The notes under the pieces: generated by a model
The model's database searches: none
What the model saw: the letters and a program-made list of their open reading frames with translations, nothing else
Told to the model about the DNA's origin: nothing
Translations under genes and position numbers: made by a program
Shown here: piece by piece, positions 17,815 to 28,464 of the stretch
How the letters are laid out: each line of letters starts with the position of its first letter
Numbering within the stretch: the first letter of the stretch is position 1
Origin: Pseudooceanicola aestuarii
Lineage (GTDB): Bacteria > Pseudomonadota > Alphaproteobacteria > Rhodobacterales > Rhodobacteraceae
Reading direction: 5' to 3'
Assembly (NCBI RefSeq): GCF_010614805.1
Contig: NZ_JAAFZC010000001.1
Coordinates: forward strand, 1,342,001 to 1,406,000
Length of the DNA: 64,000 nt

Positions 17815-18318
17815 ATGCCTCCGCGCAAGACCACCACCTACGGCTTTGCCCGCACGTCCAAGCTGCTGGAACAGCGGATCCGGCACGCGGGCGAATCGCG
17901 GGGCTTTGCCGTGTCGCGCCTGCTGACCCATTGGGAGGAGATCGTCGGCCCCGACATTGCCGCCATCGCCCGCCCGGTGGATGTGAAATACGGTCGCGGC
18001 CAGCTGGGCGCGGCGCTGACACTGCTGACCACGGGGCCGAACGCGCCGCTGCTGGAGATGCAGAAGGAACAGGTGCGCCAGAAGGTCAACGGTTGCTACG
18101 GCTACAACGCCATCGCCCGGATTCGCGTCACCCAGACCGCGCCCACCGGGTTTGCCGACGGGCAGGCCGATTTCCAGCTGCGTCCGACGCCCCGTGCGCC
18201 GGAACGGCCGGACCCCGAAACCACCGCCCGTGCCGCCGATGTGGCGCAGGGCGTTGCCGACACCGGCCTGCGTGAGGCGCTTGAAGCTTTGGGCCGCAAT
18301 GTTCTACGCAAGACCTGA
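17815..18318 (+). CDS. DUF721 (DciA-like) protein
   Basis: 167 residues. The N-terminal half carries the DUF721 fold pattern (LLTHWEEIVGPDIAAIARPV, then QKVNGCYGYNAIARIRV). The family includes DciA, the ancestral loader of the replicative helicase DnaB, so a role in replication initiation is plausible. The C-terminal 50 residues are Pro/Ala-rich and probably disordered. AAAGGAAGGG precedes the ATG. Association with mutY and a DsbA-like gene is common in alphaproteobacteria, as I recall. Confidence 0.82.
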   Translation: MPPRKTTTYGFARTSKLLEQRIRHAGESRGFAVSRLLTHWEEIVGPDIAAIARPVDVKYGRGQLGAALTLLTTGPNAPLLEMQKEQVRQKVNGCYGYNAIARIRVTQTAPTGFADGQADFQLRPTPRAPERPDPETTARAADVAQGVADTGLREALEALGRNVLRKT

Positions 18319-18337
18319 ATTAACGGAAGGATCACAG

Positions 18338-18997
18338 ATGGACCGCAGGACCCTACTCGGAGGCGGGACAGCCGCCGCCGCCGCCCTTCTCGCTGCTGGC
18401 GGGATCTACTTCGGCACGACCCCGCGTCCGGTTCTGGCCCAGGCCGAAACCGGGGGCGATGTCGATACCTCCACCATCAACGAGATGGTGCTGGGTGACG
18501 AGAACGCGCCAGTGACGATGGTGGAATACGCCTCCTTCACCTGCCCGCATTGCGCGACATTCCACCAGAATGTGTTCAAGGATCTGAAGGCCGATTACAT
18601 CGACACCGGCAAGGTGCGGTTCATCTACCGTGACGTGTATTTCGACCGCTTCGGTCTGTGGGCCGCGCTGATGGCACGCTGCGACGATGGCGCGCGGTTC
18701 TTTGGCCTGGCCGATGTCATCTACGCCAAGCAGAAAGAATGGCTGAACGGTGACAGCCCTGCCGAGATCGCGGACAACCTGCGCCGCATCGGCAAGGTCG
18801 CCGGCATGGAAGACGACACGATCGAAGCCTGCCTGGCCGACCAGGACAAGGCCCGGACGCTGGTCGCCTGGTTCCAGGAGAACGCCGAAGAAGACGACGT
18901 GACCGCCACGCCGACCCTGTTCGTCAACGGAACCAAGCATTCCAACATGTCCTATGCCGATCTGCGGGACGTGCTGGATGCGGAACTGAACGGCTGA
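18338..18997 (+). CDS. DsbA-family thioredoxin-fold protein, exported
   Basis: 219 residues. A short N-region with a twin Arg (DRRTLLGGG) and an Ala-rich hydrophobic stretch suggest Tat or Sec export to the periplasm. The thioredoxin fold follows, with CPHC at 69-72 and a cis-Pro region TATPTLFVNG. It probably catalyses or shuffles disulfides in the periplasm; the DSBA-like subfamily also includes BdbD/ScsC relatives. It lies 19 bases after DUF721, and its TGA shares one base with the ATG of the next gene. Confidence 0.88.
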   Translation: MDRRTLLGGGTAAAAALLAAGGIYFGTTPRPVLAQAETGGDVDTSTINEMVLGDENAPVTMVEYASFTCPHCATFHQNVFKDLKADYIDTGKVRFIYRDVYFDRFGLWAALMARCDDGARFFGLADVIYAKQKEWLNGDSPAEIADNLRRIGKVAGMEDDTIEACLADQDKARTLVAWFQENAEEDDVTATPTLFVNGTKHSNMSYADLRDVLDAELNG

Positions 18998-20127
18998 TGA
19001 GCGCACCGCTGTCCGGCCTGAAGGTCGTTGAACTGGCCCGAATCCTGGCCGGCCCCTGGGCCGGTCAGACCCTCGCCGATCTGGGTGCCGAAGTCATCAA
19101 GGTCGAAAGCCCCGCAGGCGACGATACCCGCCAATGGGGCCCGCCCTTTGTCGAACGTGATGGCGATCGCAGTGCGGCCTATTACTATTCCTGCAACCGG
19201 GGGAAATCCTCGGTCACCTGCGATTTCCGCACGCCCGAGGGACAGGAGATGGTGCGCGACCTGGTGCGCGATGCCGATATTCTGGTCGAGAATTTCAAGC
19301 TGGGCGGGCTGAAGAAATACGGGCTGGATTACGACAGCCTGAAAGAGGTGAACCCCCGGTTGATCTATTGCTCCATCACCGGGTTCGGTCAGACCGGGCC
19401 CTATGCCCACCGGGCGGGGTATGATTACATCATCCAGGGCATGTCGGGCCTGATGTCGATCACCGGCGAACCCGATGGCGCGCCGCAGCGCGCGGGGGTG
19501 GCGATCACCGACCTGTTCACCGGCGTCTATTCCGCCACGGCGATCCTGGCCGCGCTGCACCAGCGGCAGACCACGGGTCGGGGGCAGCATATCGACATGG
19601 CGCTGTTGGATTGCGCGGTGTCGATCACCGCCAATCAGGCGCTGAACTATCTGACCACCGGCACACCGCCGGCGCGGACGGGGAATTATCACCCCAATCT
19701 GGGCCCCTACCAGACCTTCGCGGTGTCGGACGGGCATATCATCATCGCAACCGGCAATGACGGCCAGTACCATCGCCTGTGCGACCTGCTGGACCTGTCG
19801 GGGATGAAGGACGACCCGCGGTTCCTGACCAATTCCGACCGCGTCGCCAACCGCGAGGAGATGGCCGCCCTGTTGCAGGAAGCCTGCCTGCGGTTCACCG
19901 GGGCCGCGCTGCTGGCCGCCTGCGAGGCGCAGGGCGTGCCTGCCGGGCCGATCAACACCATGCGCGACGTGTTTGATGACCCGCAGGTGCAGGCGCGCGG
20001 GATGCGGGTGGATCTGGATGGGGTGCCCAATGTGCGCTCCCCCTTCCGGTTTTCCGATGCGGATCTGGCGCTGGATCGTCCCGCCCCCGTTCTGGGGCAG
20101 GACGATGACACGGCGGCGCGCGGTTAG
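18997..20127 (+). CDS. CaiB/BaiF family (class III) CoA-transferase
   Basis: 376-residue family III CoA-transferase, which moves CoA between carboxylic acids through an aspartyl-CoA intermediate. The family N-terminus (LKVVELARILAGPWAGQTLADLGAEVIKVE) and the expected catalytic Asp near 172 in AITDLFTG are present. It is of the formyl-CoA / crotonobetainyl-CoA type; the substrate is not determinable. ATG 18997 overlaps the stop of the dsbA-like gene by one base. The TAG at its end interlocks with the TAA of the convergent UbiH-type gene. Confidence 0.88.
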   Translation: MSAPLSGLKVVELARILAGPWAGQTLADLGAEVIKVESPAGDDTRQWGPPFVERDGDRSAAYYYSCNRGKSSVTCDFRTPEGQEMVRDLVRDADILVENFKLGGLKKYGLDYDSLKEVNPRLIYCSITGFGQTGPYAHRAGYDYIIQGMSGLMSITGEPDGAPQRAGVAITDLFTGVYSATAILAALHQRQTTGRGQHIDMALLDCAVSITANQALNYLTTGTPPARTGNYHPNLGPYQTFAVSDGHIIIATGNDGQYHRLCDLLDLSGMKDDPRFLTNSDRVANREEMAALLQEACLRFTGAALLAACEAQGVPAGPINTMRDVFDDPQVQARGMRVDLDGVPNVRSPFRFSDADLALDRPAPVLGQDDDTAARG

Positions 20128-21338
20128 CGCATCAATTCAGGCAGGTCGCCGGTCAGTCCGGCGGCCTCCCGGATAAAGCTGCGGCGCAGGCCGGGCAGGG
20201 CGTTGATCGCTCCCATCCCCAGATCGCGCCCCAGACGCAGCAGCGGGTTGTCATTGGAAAACAACCGGTTGCTGAGGTCTGTCGCCAGGGCAAGGGATTG
20301 CGTGTCGAACCGGCGCCATTCCTGGTACCGCTCCAGCACGTCGATGGCGCCGATATCCTCGCCGCGCTGGCGGGCGTCGGTCAGCACCTGCGCCAATGCG
20401 CCGATATCGCGCAGCCCGGCGTTCAGGCCCTGGCCCGCGATCGGGTGCAGCCCATGCGCGGCATCGCCCACCAGTGCCAGCCGGGGCGCGACGAAGCGGT
20501 CGCAGATCGACAGGCCGAGAGGGTAGGAGAACCGCGCCCCCTCCAGCCGGATATCGCCCAGAAAGTCGCCAAAGCGCGGGCGCAGGGCGGCGAGGTATTC
20601 CCCCTCCGGCAGGGCGGCGATCTCGCGGGCCAGGGCGTCCCGTTCGCTCCACACGATGGAGGACCGGTTGCCCGGCAACGGCAGGATCGCCAGCGGCCCG
20701 GCGGGCATGAAGAACTGATGCGCCACGCCGTCGTGCGGCCTTTCATGCGCGATGGCGCAAACCAGTGCCGTCTGCCCATAGCCCCAGCCGCGCCGCGCGA
20801 TGCCCGCCCGCCGCGCCGTGCCGCTGGACCGCCCGTCGCAGCCCGCCAGAACCTGTCCGTGCAGCACCCGGCCGGAGGCCAGGGTGACGCTGGCGGTCGT
20901 GGGGGTGATCTCCTGCGCGGTCACCGTCTCTCCCGCCAGATGAGTGATCGCCGGGCTGTCGGCCATCGCCGCCTGCAAGGCGCGGCGCAGGTGACGGTCT
21001 TCCAGCATGTGGCCCATCGGGCCTTCTTCGATCTCCGCATGGTCGAAATGCATGAAAAAGGGCGCGGCACCGGTGCCGGGATGGCCATCGCTGACCTTGA
21101 TCTCCAGCATCGGCTGGCTGTCCGTGCCGACACGGTCCCAGACCCCCACCGCGCGCAGCAGCCGGACGGAGGCCAGCGCCAGCGAATAGGCGCGGCCGTC
21201 AAAACCGGCGTCGCCATGGGCTGCGTCGGGCAGGGCGTCGATCACGGTGCTGGAGAAGCCGGCCCGCGCCAGGGCCAGGGCCAGAACCGGGCCGTTCAGG
21301 CCGCCGCCGGTGATCAGGATGTCGCTGTCAATGCTCAT
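20124..21338 (-). CDS. UbiH/UbiF/VisC-type FAD-dependent hydroxylase (ubiquinone biosynthesis)
   Basis: 404-residue flavoprotein monooxygenase of the COQ6/UbiH family, which hydroxylates the ubiquinone ring. Dinucleotide motif GGGLNGPVLALALARAG at the N-terminus, the conserved mid-sequence QTALVCAIAHERPHDGVAHQ, and the second FAD motif ALVGDAAHGLHPIAGQGLNAG. The ATG at 21338 is chosen because homology begins at SDILITGGG; upstream codons are not protein-like. UbiH, UbiF and UbiI cannot be separated without alignment. Its stop overlaps the convergent CoA-transferase gene. Confidence 0.87.
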   Translation of the reverse strand: MSIDSDILITGGGLNGPVLALALARAGFSSTVIDALPDAAHGDAGFDGRAYSLALASVRLLRAVGVWDRVGTDSQPMLEIKVSDGHPGTGAAPFFMHFDHAEIEEGPMGHMLEDRHLRRALQAAMADSPAITHLAGETVTAQEITPTTASVTLASGRVLHGQVLAGCDGRSSGTARRAGIARRGWGYGQTALVCAIAHERPHDGVAHQFFMPAGPLAILPLPGNRSSIVWSERDALAREIAALPEGEYLAALRPRFGDFLGDIRLEGARFSYPLGLSICDRFVAPRLALVGDAAHGLHPIAGQGLNAGLRDIGALAQVLTDARQRGEDIGAIDVLERYQEWRRFDTQSLALATDLSNRLFSNDNPLLRLGRDLGMGAINALPGLRRSFIREAAGLTGDLPELMR

Positions 21339-21562
21339 GCCCCGCAATATGTGCGGCCGGGCTGGTTTGTCCATGCGCCCTGCTGCCGCTGCTCCCGTCG
21401 CGCGGGACGGGGCAGGGGGACTGTGGCACGGGGGTCGCGGCATTGTCTTAAATACAACAAACGGATGGCAGGCCCCGGCACCCGCTGGACGGGTGGCCGA
21501 CCAATGCGCTACGATCCGGCAAAACGGGGCGATAACGATCCCGTAATCCTGAGGCAGCGCAC

Positions 21563-22741
21563 ATGTACCCCGAGCGGTTTTCGAACCTACCGGAATACGC
21601 ATTCCCACGCCTGCGCGCCCTGCTGGATCATCACGATCCGGGCGGCGAGGTTGTGGATATGACGATTGGTGAGCCAAAGCACCCGTTTCCGGATTGGGTG
21701 CCGACGGTTATTGCCGATCATTCCGAAGAATTCGGGCGGTATCCGCCCAACGATGGCACCCCGGCCCTGCGCGGCGCGATCCGTGACTGGGTCGCGCGGC
21801 GGTTCGGCACGACACTGGAGGCTGACAGCCAGATCGCGGCGGTGAACGGCACGCGCGAGGCGCTCTACAATGTCGGCATGGCGTTGTTTCCCGAACGCAA
21901 GGCGGGGCAGGTGCCGTTGGTGTTGATCCCGAACCCGTTCTACCAGGTCTACATGCTGGCCGCGCTGTCGGTCGCGGCAGAGCCGATGTTCGTTCCCGCC
22001 ACGCGCGCGACCGGGTATCTGCCCGACTACGCCAGCCTGCCGCCCGAGGTGCTGAACCGGGTGACGGCGGCTTATGTCTGCTCTCCCTCCAACCCGCAGG
22101 GGGCCGTGGCCTCTGCCGCCTATTGGGAAGAGCTGTTCACCCTGGCCGAACGTCACGATTTCCGCATCCTGTCCGACGAATGCTATTCCGAGATCTATCG
22201 TGACACGCCCCCCCCCGGCGCGCTGGAGATCGCGGCGCGCATGGGCGCGGATCCGGAGCGGGTGGTCCTGTTCGAATCGCTGTCCAAACGGTCGAACGTG
22301 CCTGGGCTGCGCTCGGGCTTTGTGGCCGCGGGACCGCGCAGCATGGCCCGCATCCGCCAGCTGCGCGCCTATACCGGGGCGCCGATCCCGCTGCCGTTGC
22401 AACGGGTGTCCGAACGGCTGTGGGCAGAGGAGGATCACGTGATCGCCAACCGTGCCCTCTATGCCGAGAAATTCGCCATGGCGGATGATCTGCTGGGCGC
22501 CGTGCCGGGCTATGCCTCTCCGGAAGGGGGATTCTTCCTGTGGTTGCCGGTGCCGGATGGCGAATCCGCCGCCCTGCGCCTGTGGCAGGAGGCCGGGGTA
22601 CGGGTGTTGCCGGGCGCCTACCTCAGCCAGACGGTTGCCGGCGAGAATCCGGGTAAAGAGTATATCAGGGTCGCGATGGTGGCCCCGAAGGACAAGACGG
22701 CGCGCGGCCTGACCAGCCTGCGCGATTGTCTTTACAGATAG
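21563..22741 (+). CDS. PLP-dependent aminotransferase, DapC-like
   Basis: Fold-type I class I/II aminotransferase of 392 residues. Visible features are the N-terminal [28 protein letters not shown], and the PLP-binding Lys242 in [14 protein letters not shown]. The similarity is to succinyldiaminopimelate (DapC-type) aminotransferases, which convert N-succinyl-2-amino-6-ketopimelate with glutamate in lysine/murein precursor synthesis. An ftsK gene 10 bases downstream is a common alphaproteobacterial neighbour. Other aminotransferase specificities are not excluded. Confidence 0.8.
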   Translation: MYPERFSNLPEYAFPRLRALLDHHDPGGEVVDMTIGEPKHPFPDWVPTVIADHSEEFGRYPPNDGTPALRGAIRDWVARRFGTTLEADSQIAAVNGTREALYNVGMALFPERKAGQVPLVLIPNPFYQVYMLAALSVAAEPMFVPATRATGYLPDYASLPPEVLNRVTAAYVCSPSNPQGAVASAAYWEELFTLAERHDFRILSDECYSEIYRDTPPPGALEIAARMGADPERVVLFESLSKRSNVPGLRSGFVAAGPRSMARIRQLRAYTGAPIPLPLQRVSERLWAEEDHVIANRALYAEKFAMADDLLGAVPGYASPEGGFFLWLPVPDGESAALRLWQEAGVRVLPGAYLSQTVAGENPGKEYIRVAMVAPKDKTARGLTSLRDCLYR

Positions 22742-22751
22742 GGAACGGAAC

Positions 22752-25700
22752 ATGGCATTTCAGACACGGGGACGCGATCCGCTTTTCGACAGCAACATGC
22801 AGGCCGCCATCGAAAAACGCGGGCGGGAGCTGGCAGGCCTGGCCCTGTTGGGAGTGTCCGTGCTGTTGGGACTGATGCTGGCCAGCTATTCGCCGCAGGA
22901 TCCGTCGTGGATCTCGGCCAGCGATGCGCCGGTGGAAAACTGGCTGGGTCTGTTCGGATCGGCCATCGCGGCGCCGTTCATGATGATCCTGGGGCTGGGC
23001 AGTTGGGCGCTGGTCGCGATTTGCGGGCTGTGGGGTCTGCGGTTCGGCCTGCACCGGGTGGAAGACGGGACAACGGGGCGGCTGGTCTTTGCCCCGATCT
23101 GGGTTGCCATCGTGTCGATCTATGCCTCCGCGCTGGTGCCCTCGGCCGAGTGGACCCATGCGTTCGGCATGGGCGGGCTGTTCGGCGATACGGTGCTGGG
23201 CGCAGCCATCGGCATCGTGCCGCTGGATCCCGGCGTGTCGCTGAACCTGCTGGCGTTGGCTCTGGGGTTCGGCGTCGTGGCACTGGGCATCTTTGTCGGC
23301 GGCGTCACCCTGCCGGAGGCGCGACGCATGGGACGTTATGCGCTGATCGGGCTGGTGCTGGCCTATGCCGGGCTGCGGTCGCTGGTCGGGCTGGGGGCGA
23401 CGGGGGCCGTCCGCGCCGCCGATAGCACCCGCCGCCGCATGGCCGACCGCCGCGCACAGCGCCGCGAGGCACGCGAGGATACCGCCTGGTTCCACGCGGA
23501 CGAGGAAGACGATCAGAACCTGCTGACCGAGGATTGGGACGATGCGCTGGGCGATTACCCCGCAGCCGATCCGATTCCGGCGGAAAAGCCCGGCCTGCTG
23601 GGCCGTCTGCCCGGCCTGATCCGCCGTCCCGAACCGATGGAGATGCCGCAGGACGAGCTGGTGGAGCGCGACCCGCTGGACCTGGATATCGACATGCCGG
23701 GCGATGAGCGGATCAAGGCCAAGATCGCATCGGTGGTGCGTTCGCGTGCGCGGCGCGTGCCGACCCTGACCGATGACGGCGCCATCATGGGCCGGCGCAA
23801 CGCCCGCATCGCGGAGGCCGCACGCGGCAGCCGTAGCCGGTCCGAGCCGCCCCTGACCGGCGGCCCTCGCGGCCCTGCGGCAGAGGAACCGCCGCTGACG
23901 CAGCGCGCCATCCCGCCCGCGCCCGAGGCGCTGCCCGGTGCCGGGATGGCGACCCCGGTGATCTGTGCCGCCGCGATGGCCGCCCGCCACTCCGGTGCCG
24001 AGGCGCCGATGGCGGAGATGGCTGAACCGCTGACGGCAGAGGACCATTTTGCCGCTGCGCCTGCCGGAGGCCATGTCGACGATTACGGCAATCCGCAGGG
24101 CGCGGGCCATGATGATCGCTACGATGACAGGTACGACGCTGGCTACGATGACGGCTTTGACGGGGCCTATGATCCCCGCCGGGACGCGCAGGTGCCGGGC
24201 GATGCCTCCGCCGAACCGGTACGGCGCCGTGCCGCGCCGGACCTGACCCCGGCCGACAGCGCCTATGACCTGCCGCCCGAACCGGGCGCGCCGGCTGCCC
24301 TGGCCGAGATCCGGCCGCAGGAAGGCGACGACGAACCGCTGCCCTTCCGCGAAAGCACGCCGCCGCGCATGATTGTCCCCAAGGTCGAACCGCGCAAGGT
24401 CGTGGAACATCCGCCGCGCAAACCGGCCCAGCCCTCGACCCGCGCTCGTGCGGAGGCCCAGCCCGGCCTGCAATTCGACGAGGCCGGAACCGACTACGAG
24501 CTGCCGCCGCTGTCCCTGCTGACCAGCCCGTCCGAGATCACCCGCCACCACCTGTCCGACGAGGCGCTGGAGGAAAACGCCCGGATGCTGGAGAACGTGC
24601 TGGACGATTACGGCGTGAAGGGGGAGATCGTGTCGGTCCGCCCCGGTCCCGTCGTCACCATGTACGAGCTGGAACCGGCGCCGGGCCTCAAGGCGTCGCG
24701 CGTGATCGGGCTGTCGGACGATATCGCGCGGTCGATGTCGGCGCTGTCGGCGCGGGTCTCCACCGTGCCGGGCCGGTCGGTCATCGGGATCGAACTTCCC
24801 AATGACAACCGCGAGATGGTCGTGCTGCGGGAAATCCTGTCGGCGCGGGAATTCGGCGATACGCACATGAAATTGCCGCTGGCCCTGGGCAAGGATATCG
24901 GTGGCGAATCCATGGTTGCCAACCTGGCAAAGATGCCCCACCTGCTGATCGCCGGGACCACCGGGTCCGGGAAATCGGTGGCGATCAACACCATGATCCT
25001 GTCGCTGCTCTACCGGCTGACACCGGATGAATGCCGGCTGATCATGATCGACCCCAAGATGCTGGAACTGTCGGTCTATGACGGTATCCCGCACCTGCTG
25101 TCGCCCGTGGTGACGGATCCGAAAAAGGCCGTCGTCGCCCTGAAATGGGTCGTGGGCGAGATGGAGGAACGGTATCGCAAGATGTCCAAGATGGGCGTGC
25201 GCAACATCGATGGCTACAACGGCCGTGTCTCCGATGCGCTGGCCAAGGGAGAGACGTTCTCCCGCACCGTGCAGACCGGGTTCGACGACGAGACGGGCGA
25301 GCCCGTTTTCGAGACAGAGGAGATCCAGCCCGAGAAAATGCCCTATATCGTCGTCATCGTGGACGAGATGGCCGACCTGATGATGGTCGCGGGCAAGGAG
25401 ATCGAGGCCTGCATCCAGCGTCTGGCGCAGATGGCGCGGGCCTCGGGGATCCACCTGATCATGGCCACGCAGCGCCCGTCCGTCGACGTGATCACCGGCA
25501 CGATCAAGGCGAACTTCCCCACCCGGATCTCCTTCCAGGTGACATCGAAGATCGACAGCCGCACCATCCTGGGCGAGATGGGCGCGGAGCAGCTGCTGGG
25601 CATGGGGGATATGCTTTACATGGCGGGCGGCGCGCGGATCACGCGCTGTCACGGCCCCTTTGTCAGCGACGAGGAAGTCGAGGAGGTCGTGCGCCATCTG

Positions 25701-26003
25701 AAATCCTTTGGCCCGCCCTCCTATATCGGTGGCGTGGTTGAAGGGCCGGGCGAGGACAAGGCCGACAATATCGATGCGGTGCTGGGCCTGGGCGGCAATT
25801 CCGACGGCGAGGACGCGCTGTATGACCAGGCGGTGGCGATCGTCGCGAAGGACCGGAAATGCTCCACCTCCTATATCCAGCGAAAACTGGCCATCGGCTA
25901 CAACAAGGCCGCTCGTCTGGTTGAACAGATGGAGGATCAGGGCGTCGTGTCCCCCGCCAACCACGTCGGCAAACGCGAGGTGCTGGTGCCCGAACCGGTC
26001 TGA
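22752..26003 (+). CDS. ftsK: DNA translocase FtsK
   Basis: Septal DNA pump that clears chromosome ends and activates dimer resolution. 1083 residues: four or so membrane helices within residues 30-210, a long charged Pro/Ala/Asp-rich linker to about residue 570 with an Asp/Tyr-rich patch near 455-480, then the translocase motor with Walker A GTTGSGKS at 735-742 and Walker [11 protein letters not shown] (Asp871). The C-terminal gamma winged helix (residues ~1015-1075, [21 protein letters not shown]) is the KOPS reader. The gene starts ten bases after the aminotransferase stop and ends before a terminator. Confidence 0.96.
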   Translation: MAFQTRGRDPLFDSNMQAAIEKRGRELAGLALLGVSVLLGLMLASYSPQDPSWISASDAPVENWLGLFGSAIAAPFMMILGLGSWALVAICGLWGLRFGLHRVEDGTTGRLVFAPIWVAIVSIYASALVPSAEWTHAFGMGGLFGDTVLGAAIGIVPLDPGVSLNLLALALGFGVVALGIFVGGVTLPEARRMGRYALIGLVLAYAGLRSLVGLGATGAVRAADSTRRRMADRRAQRREAREDTAWFHADEEDDQNLLTEDWDDALGDYPAADPIPAEKPGLLGRLPGLIRRPEPMEMPQDELVERDPLDLDIDMPGDERIKAKIASVVRSRARRVPTLTDDGAIMGRRNARIAEAARGSRSRSEPPLTGGPRGPAAEEPPLTQRAIPPAPEALPGAGMATPVICAAAMAARHSGAEAPMAEMAEPLTAEDHFAAAPAGGHVDDYGNPQGAGHDDRYDDRYDAGYDDGFDGAYDPRRDAQVPGDASAEPVRRRAAPDLTPADSAYDLPPEPGAPAALAEIRPQEGDDEPLPFRESTPPRMIVPKVEPRKVVEHPPRKPAQPSTRARAEAQPGLQFDEAGTDYELPPLSLLTSPSEITRHHLSDEALEENARMLENVLDDYGVKGEIVSVRPGPVVTMYELEPAPGLKASRVIGLSDDIARSMSALSARVSTVPGRSVIGIELPNDNREMVVLREILSAREFGDTHMKLPLALGKDIGGESMVANLAKMPHLLIAGTTGSGKSVAINTMILSLLYRLTPDECRLIMIDPKMLELSVYDGIPHLLSPVVTDPKKAVVALKWVVGEMEERYRKMSKMGVRNIDGYNGRVSDALAKGETFSRTVQTGFDDETGEPVFETEEIQPEKMPYIVVIVDEMADLMMVAGKEIEACIQRLAQMARASGIHLIMATQRPSVDVITGTIKANFPTRISFQVTSKIDSRTILGEMGAEQLLGMGDMLYMAGGARITRCHGPFVSDEEVEEVVRHLKSFGPPSYIGGVVEGPGEDKADNIDAVLGLGGNSDGEDALYDQAVAIVAKDRKCSTSYIQRKLAIGYNKAARLVEQMEDQGVVSPANHVGKREVLVPEPV

Positions 26004-26026
26004 TCGGACCCGGCGGCAAGGTCATC

Positions 26027-26060
26027 AGGGGCGGTTCTCCGGCGGGGGGCCGCCCCTTTT
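26027..26060 (+). terminator. Rho-independent terminator after ftsK
   Basis: AGGGGCGG (26027-26034) pairs with CCGCCCCT (26050-26057), ending in TTTT. It lies 24 bases after the ftsK stop and separates it from lolA. Confidence 0.75.
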
Positions 26061-26196
26061 CCATCGTCACCTGCTGCGTGGTGTCCTGCGGTGGCGCCCC
26101 GTGGCCCCCGGCGCCGTTCCGCCCAGCCGGGCGAATTCGCGGCGATGTGACAGCGCCGCTATGGAACCGGATGCACCTCGGGGTTATTTCATCTGC

Positions 26197-26805
26197 ATGA
26201 ACATCCTGCTGCGCCGTCTGGCCCCCGCCCTTGCTGCCTTGTCCATCGCGCTGCCCGTCGCGGCAGAACCGCTGCCGTTGTCGGAAATCTCCGCCTATCT
26301 CAACAGCATCCGATCGGCCGAGGCGAAGTTCACCCAGATCAACGACGACGGGTCGATCTCCACCGGGACGCTGTATATCAAGCGTCCGGGCCGGATGCGG
26401 TTCGAATATGCGCCGCCCAATGATGCGCTGGTGCTGGCCTCTGCGGGCGCTGTGGCGATCCATGACCCGAAATCCGATGCCGGGCCGGAAACCTACCCGC
26501 TGTCGCGCACGCCCCTGAAGATCATTCTGGACGACAATGTGGATCTGACCCGCGCCCGCATGGTAACCGGCCACCGCGAGGACGGCCCCTCTACCATTGT
26601 GACGGCGCAGGATCCCGAACATCCCGAATACGGCAATATCGAACTGGTGTTCACCGGCAACCCGGTGGAGCTGCGCCAATGGGTCGTGAACGACGACGCG
26701 GGCGGCGCCACGACCATGGTGCTGGGCGATCTGCGCACCGGGCTGAACCTCAAGGATTCCTACTTCAACATTCAGCTGAACACGGAGAGAGAGCGGATGC
26801 GCTGA
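26197..26805 (+). CDS. lolA: Outer-membrane lipoprotein carrier protein LolA
   Basis: Periplasmic chaperone that ferries lipoproteins from LolCDE to the outer membrane. 202 residues: a signal peptide (MNILLRRLAPALAALSIALP, ending VAA) followed by the LolA fold with SAEAKFTQIN, KRPGRMRFEYAPP and TLLLxD-like segments such as LKIILDDNVDLT. ATG 26197 is chosen because it opens the signal peptide; an in-frame ATG at 26161 would add twelve polar residues. The position after ftsK is common in the group. Confidence 0.9.
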   Translation: MNILLRRLAPALAALSIALPVAAEPLPLSEISAYLNSIRSAEAKFTQINDDGSISTGTLYIKRPGRMRFEYAPPNDALVLASAGAVAIHDPKSDAGPETYPLSRTPLKIILDDNVDLTRARMVTGHREDGPSTIVTAQDPEHPEYGNIELVFTGNPVELRQWVVNDDAGGATTMVLGDLRTGLNLKDSYFNIQLNTERERMR

Positions 26806-26856
26806 TCCGCTCTTCGGTTCCGCGCCAGCCGGGCAATGTGCGGGGCCGCCCGCGTC

Positions 26857-27441
26857 TCAGACGCGGGGGCAGGCGGCCAGTTGGATGGAGTAATTCGTCG
26901 CCCGCGCCTGCACCTTTTCGGCGACGCCCAGCAGCCAGGGCTTGCCGTTGTACGAGCCGCGTGCGTAGCCGGTGCGCCCCTCGTGATAGGCAAGGTACTG
27001 GTTGCGGGCGTCATGTAGCGGAATGCCCAGCCCGGTATTGGACTTCTGCATGTACCAGCCCATGAAATCGGTGGCGTCGTCGATGTCGGTGCGCCGGGCG
27101 CCGCGCCGGCCTGTATCCTGCCGGTACTCGTCCCAGGTGCCGTCCAGCGCCTGGCTGTAGCCGAAGGCCGAACTTTGCCGCCCCATCGGAATCACCCCCA
27201 GGGCATAGCGGTGCGGCGTCTTGGCATTGCCGATGAACCGGCTTTCCTGGTGGATGACGGCCATCTGGACGGCGATCGGCACACCGTAGCGCCGTTCGGC
27301 CCGTTTGAAGGCCCTGAGATACTTGGGCCGTTCCGTGACGATGGCACAGGCATTGTCCAGGTTGCGGGGCGCCGAATATTTACCGCCGCCACAGGACGCC
27401 AGAACCAATACGATCAAAATCGCTGAGAGCTTCCTGCTCAT
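26857..27441 (-). CDS. Lytic transglycosylase-like lipoprotein (SLT fold)
   Basis: 194 residues. Lipoprotein signal MSRKLSAILIVLVLASC with lipid-carrying Cys17, so the protein sits on a membrane facing the periplasm. The SLT/lysozyme-like catalytic region has Glu66 in VIHQESRF, then GYSQALDGTWDEY and YLAYHEG. It would cleave murein glycan strands with anhydro-sugar formation. It is shorter than full Slt or MltC enzymes. It is convergent with lolA, 51 bases away; downstream of AEC on the same strand. Confidence 0.85.
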   Translation of the reverse strand: MSRKLSAILIVLVLASCGGGKYSAPRNLDNACAIVTERPKYLRAFKRAERRYGVPIAVQMAVIHQESRFIGNAKTPHRYALGVIPMGRQSSAFGYSQALDGTWDEYRQDTGRRGARRTDIDDATDFMGWYMQKSNTGLGIPLHDARNQYLAYHEGRTGYARGSYNGKPWLLGVAEKVQARATNYSIQLAACPRV

Positions 27442-27527
27442 CTGCCTCTCGCTTTTTTCTGCTCTGTTCTTTTTTTCCAGCTTAACGGAAAACGCCGCCG
27501 GGCGAAATCACGTTTTCCACAGCCGGG

Positions 27528-28409
27528 TCAGAGCAGAACTGCCAGAAGCAGCGGAATCGCCGCGACGGAGATCAGCGTCGAGGCCACGACCAGCCCGGCG
27601 ACCGCATCCGAATCCGCGCCGTATTTCTCGGCCAGCATGTAGGAGGTCACCGCCACAGGGGTGGAAATTTGCAGGACCAGTACGGCAAAGGCGACGGGCT
27701 CCAGCGCGAAGAACCGGCCGGCGACCCAGGCGATGCCGATGCACAGCGCCAGTTTGGCGACCGACATGCCCACCGCCAGCAGGGTGCGCCCGGGCCGCAT
27801 CCGGGCCACGGCCACGCCCAGAGTGATCAGCATCATGGGAATCGCCATCTGACCGATCAGGTCCAAAGTGTTGGTCAGGAATACGGGCGTTTCCCAACCC
27901 TGCCACAGGAAGATCCCGCCCAGAACCGTCGCCCAGACCAGCGGCTCCTTCAGGGCCGGCCGCAACGACCCGCCGCCCGACACGATCCAGACCCCGAAGG
28001 TAAAGGACCACAGCGCCATGATCGCAAAGACGACGACCGCATAACCCAACCCTGTGTCACCAAAGGCAAAAAGCGCAAGGGGCAGGCCCAGGTTGCCGGT
28101 GTTGCCAAAGGTCAGCGGCGCCAGGTAGGTGCGCTGGTCCTGGCCGCCGAACCGCAGGATCGCGGCGGCGATCAGGGTCAGGGCGCCATAGCTGACGATA
28201 GACGCAAGGCTGAGCGTGGTCAGCGCCTTGGGGTCGATTTCGGTCTGCATGAGCGCGACGAAAATCAGGCAGGGCACCGCCAGGGTCATCGCCATGCGGG
28301 TGACGAATTCAACCTTGTATTCCAGGCCCATGCGCACCCAGGTAAAGCCGATAGCGGCCAGCAGAAACACGGGCGCGACGATTTCCAGCACTGTCAGAAC
28401 AAGGTTCAC
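27528..28409 (-). CDS. AEC (auxin efflux carrier) family transporter
   Basis: 293-residue membrane protein with about ten hydrophobic segments in two halves, and the family features FGNTGNLGLPLALFAFG in the first half and VAVTSYMLAEKYGAD in the second. Bacterial members move malonate, malate or other small organic anions; the substrate is unknown here. The start is a GTG at 28407-28409 with AGGGAAA seven bases upstream. It is divergent from hspQ across a short region containing an inverted repeat. Confidence 0.87.
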   Translation of the reverse strand: MNLVLTVLEIVAPVFLLAAIGFTWVRMGLEYKVEFVTRMAMTLAVPCLIFVALMQTEIDPKALTTLSLASIVSYGALTLIAAAILRFGGQDQRTYLAPLTFGNTGNLGLPLALFAFGDTGLGYAVVVFAIMALWSFTFGVWIVSGGGSLRPALKEPLVWATVLGGIFLWQGWETPVFLTNTLDLIGQMAIPMMLITLGVAVARMRPGRTLLAVGMSVAKLALCIGIAWVAGRFFALEPVAFAVLVLQISTPVAVTSYMLAEKYGADSDAVAGLVVASTLISVAAIPLLLAVLL

Positions 28410-28418
28410 AAACTGTTT

Positions 28419-28464
28419 CCCTCAAATTGGCCCTGCTTGTTGGACACTGGGCGGCGTTTGAGGG
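28419..28464. repeat. Inverted repeat between AEC gene and hspQ
   Basis: CCCTCAAA at 28419-28426 is the exact reverse complement of TTTGAGGG at 28457-28464, with 30 bases between. It sits in an 84-base divergent intergenic region. It may be an operator or chance; no other evidence is available. Confidence 0.35.

Noticed and set aside
22665..25964. 1,099-codon open frame antisense to ftsK
   Set aside because: The FtsK reading has intact Walker motifs and a gamma domain. The antisense composition is not protein-like.
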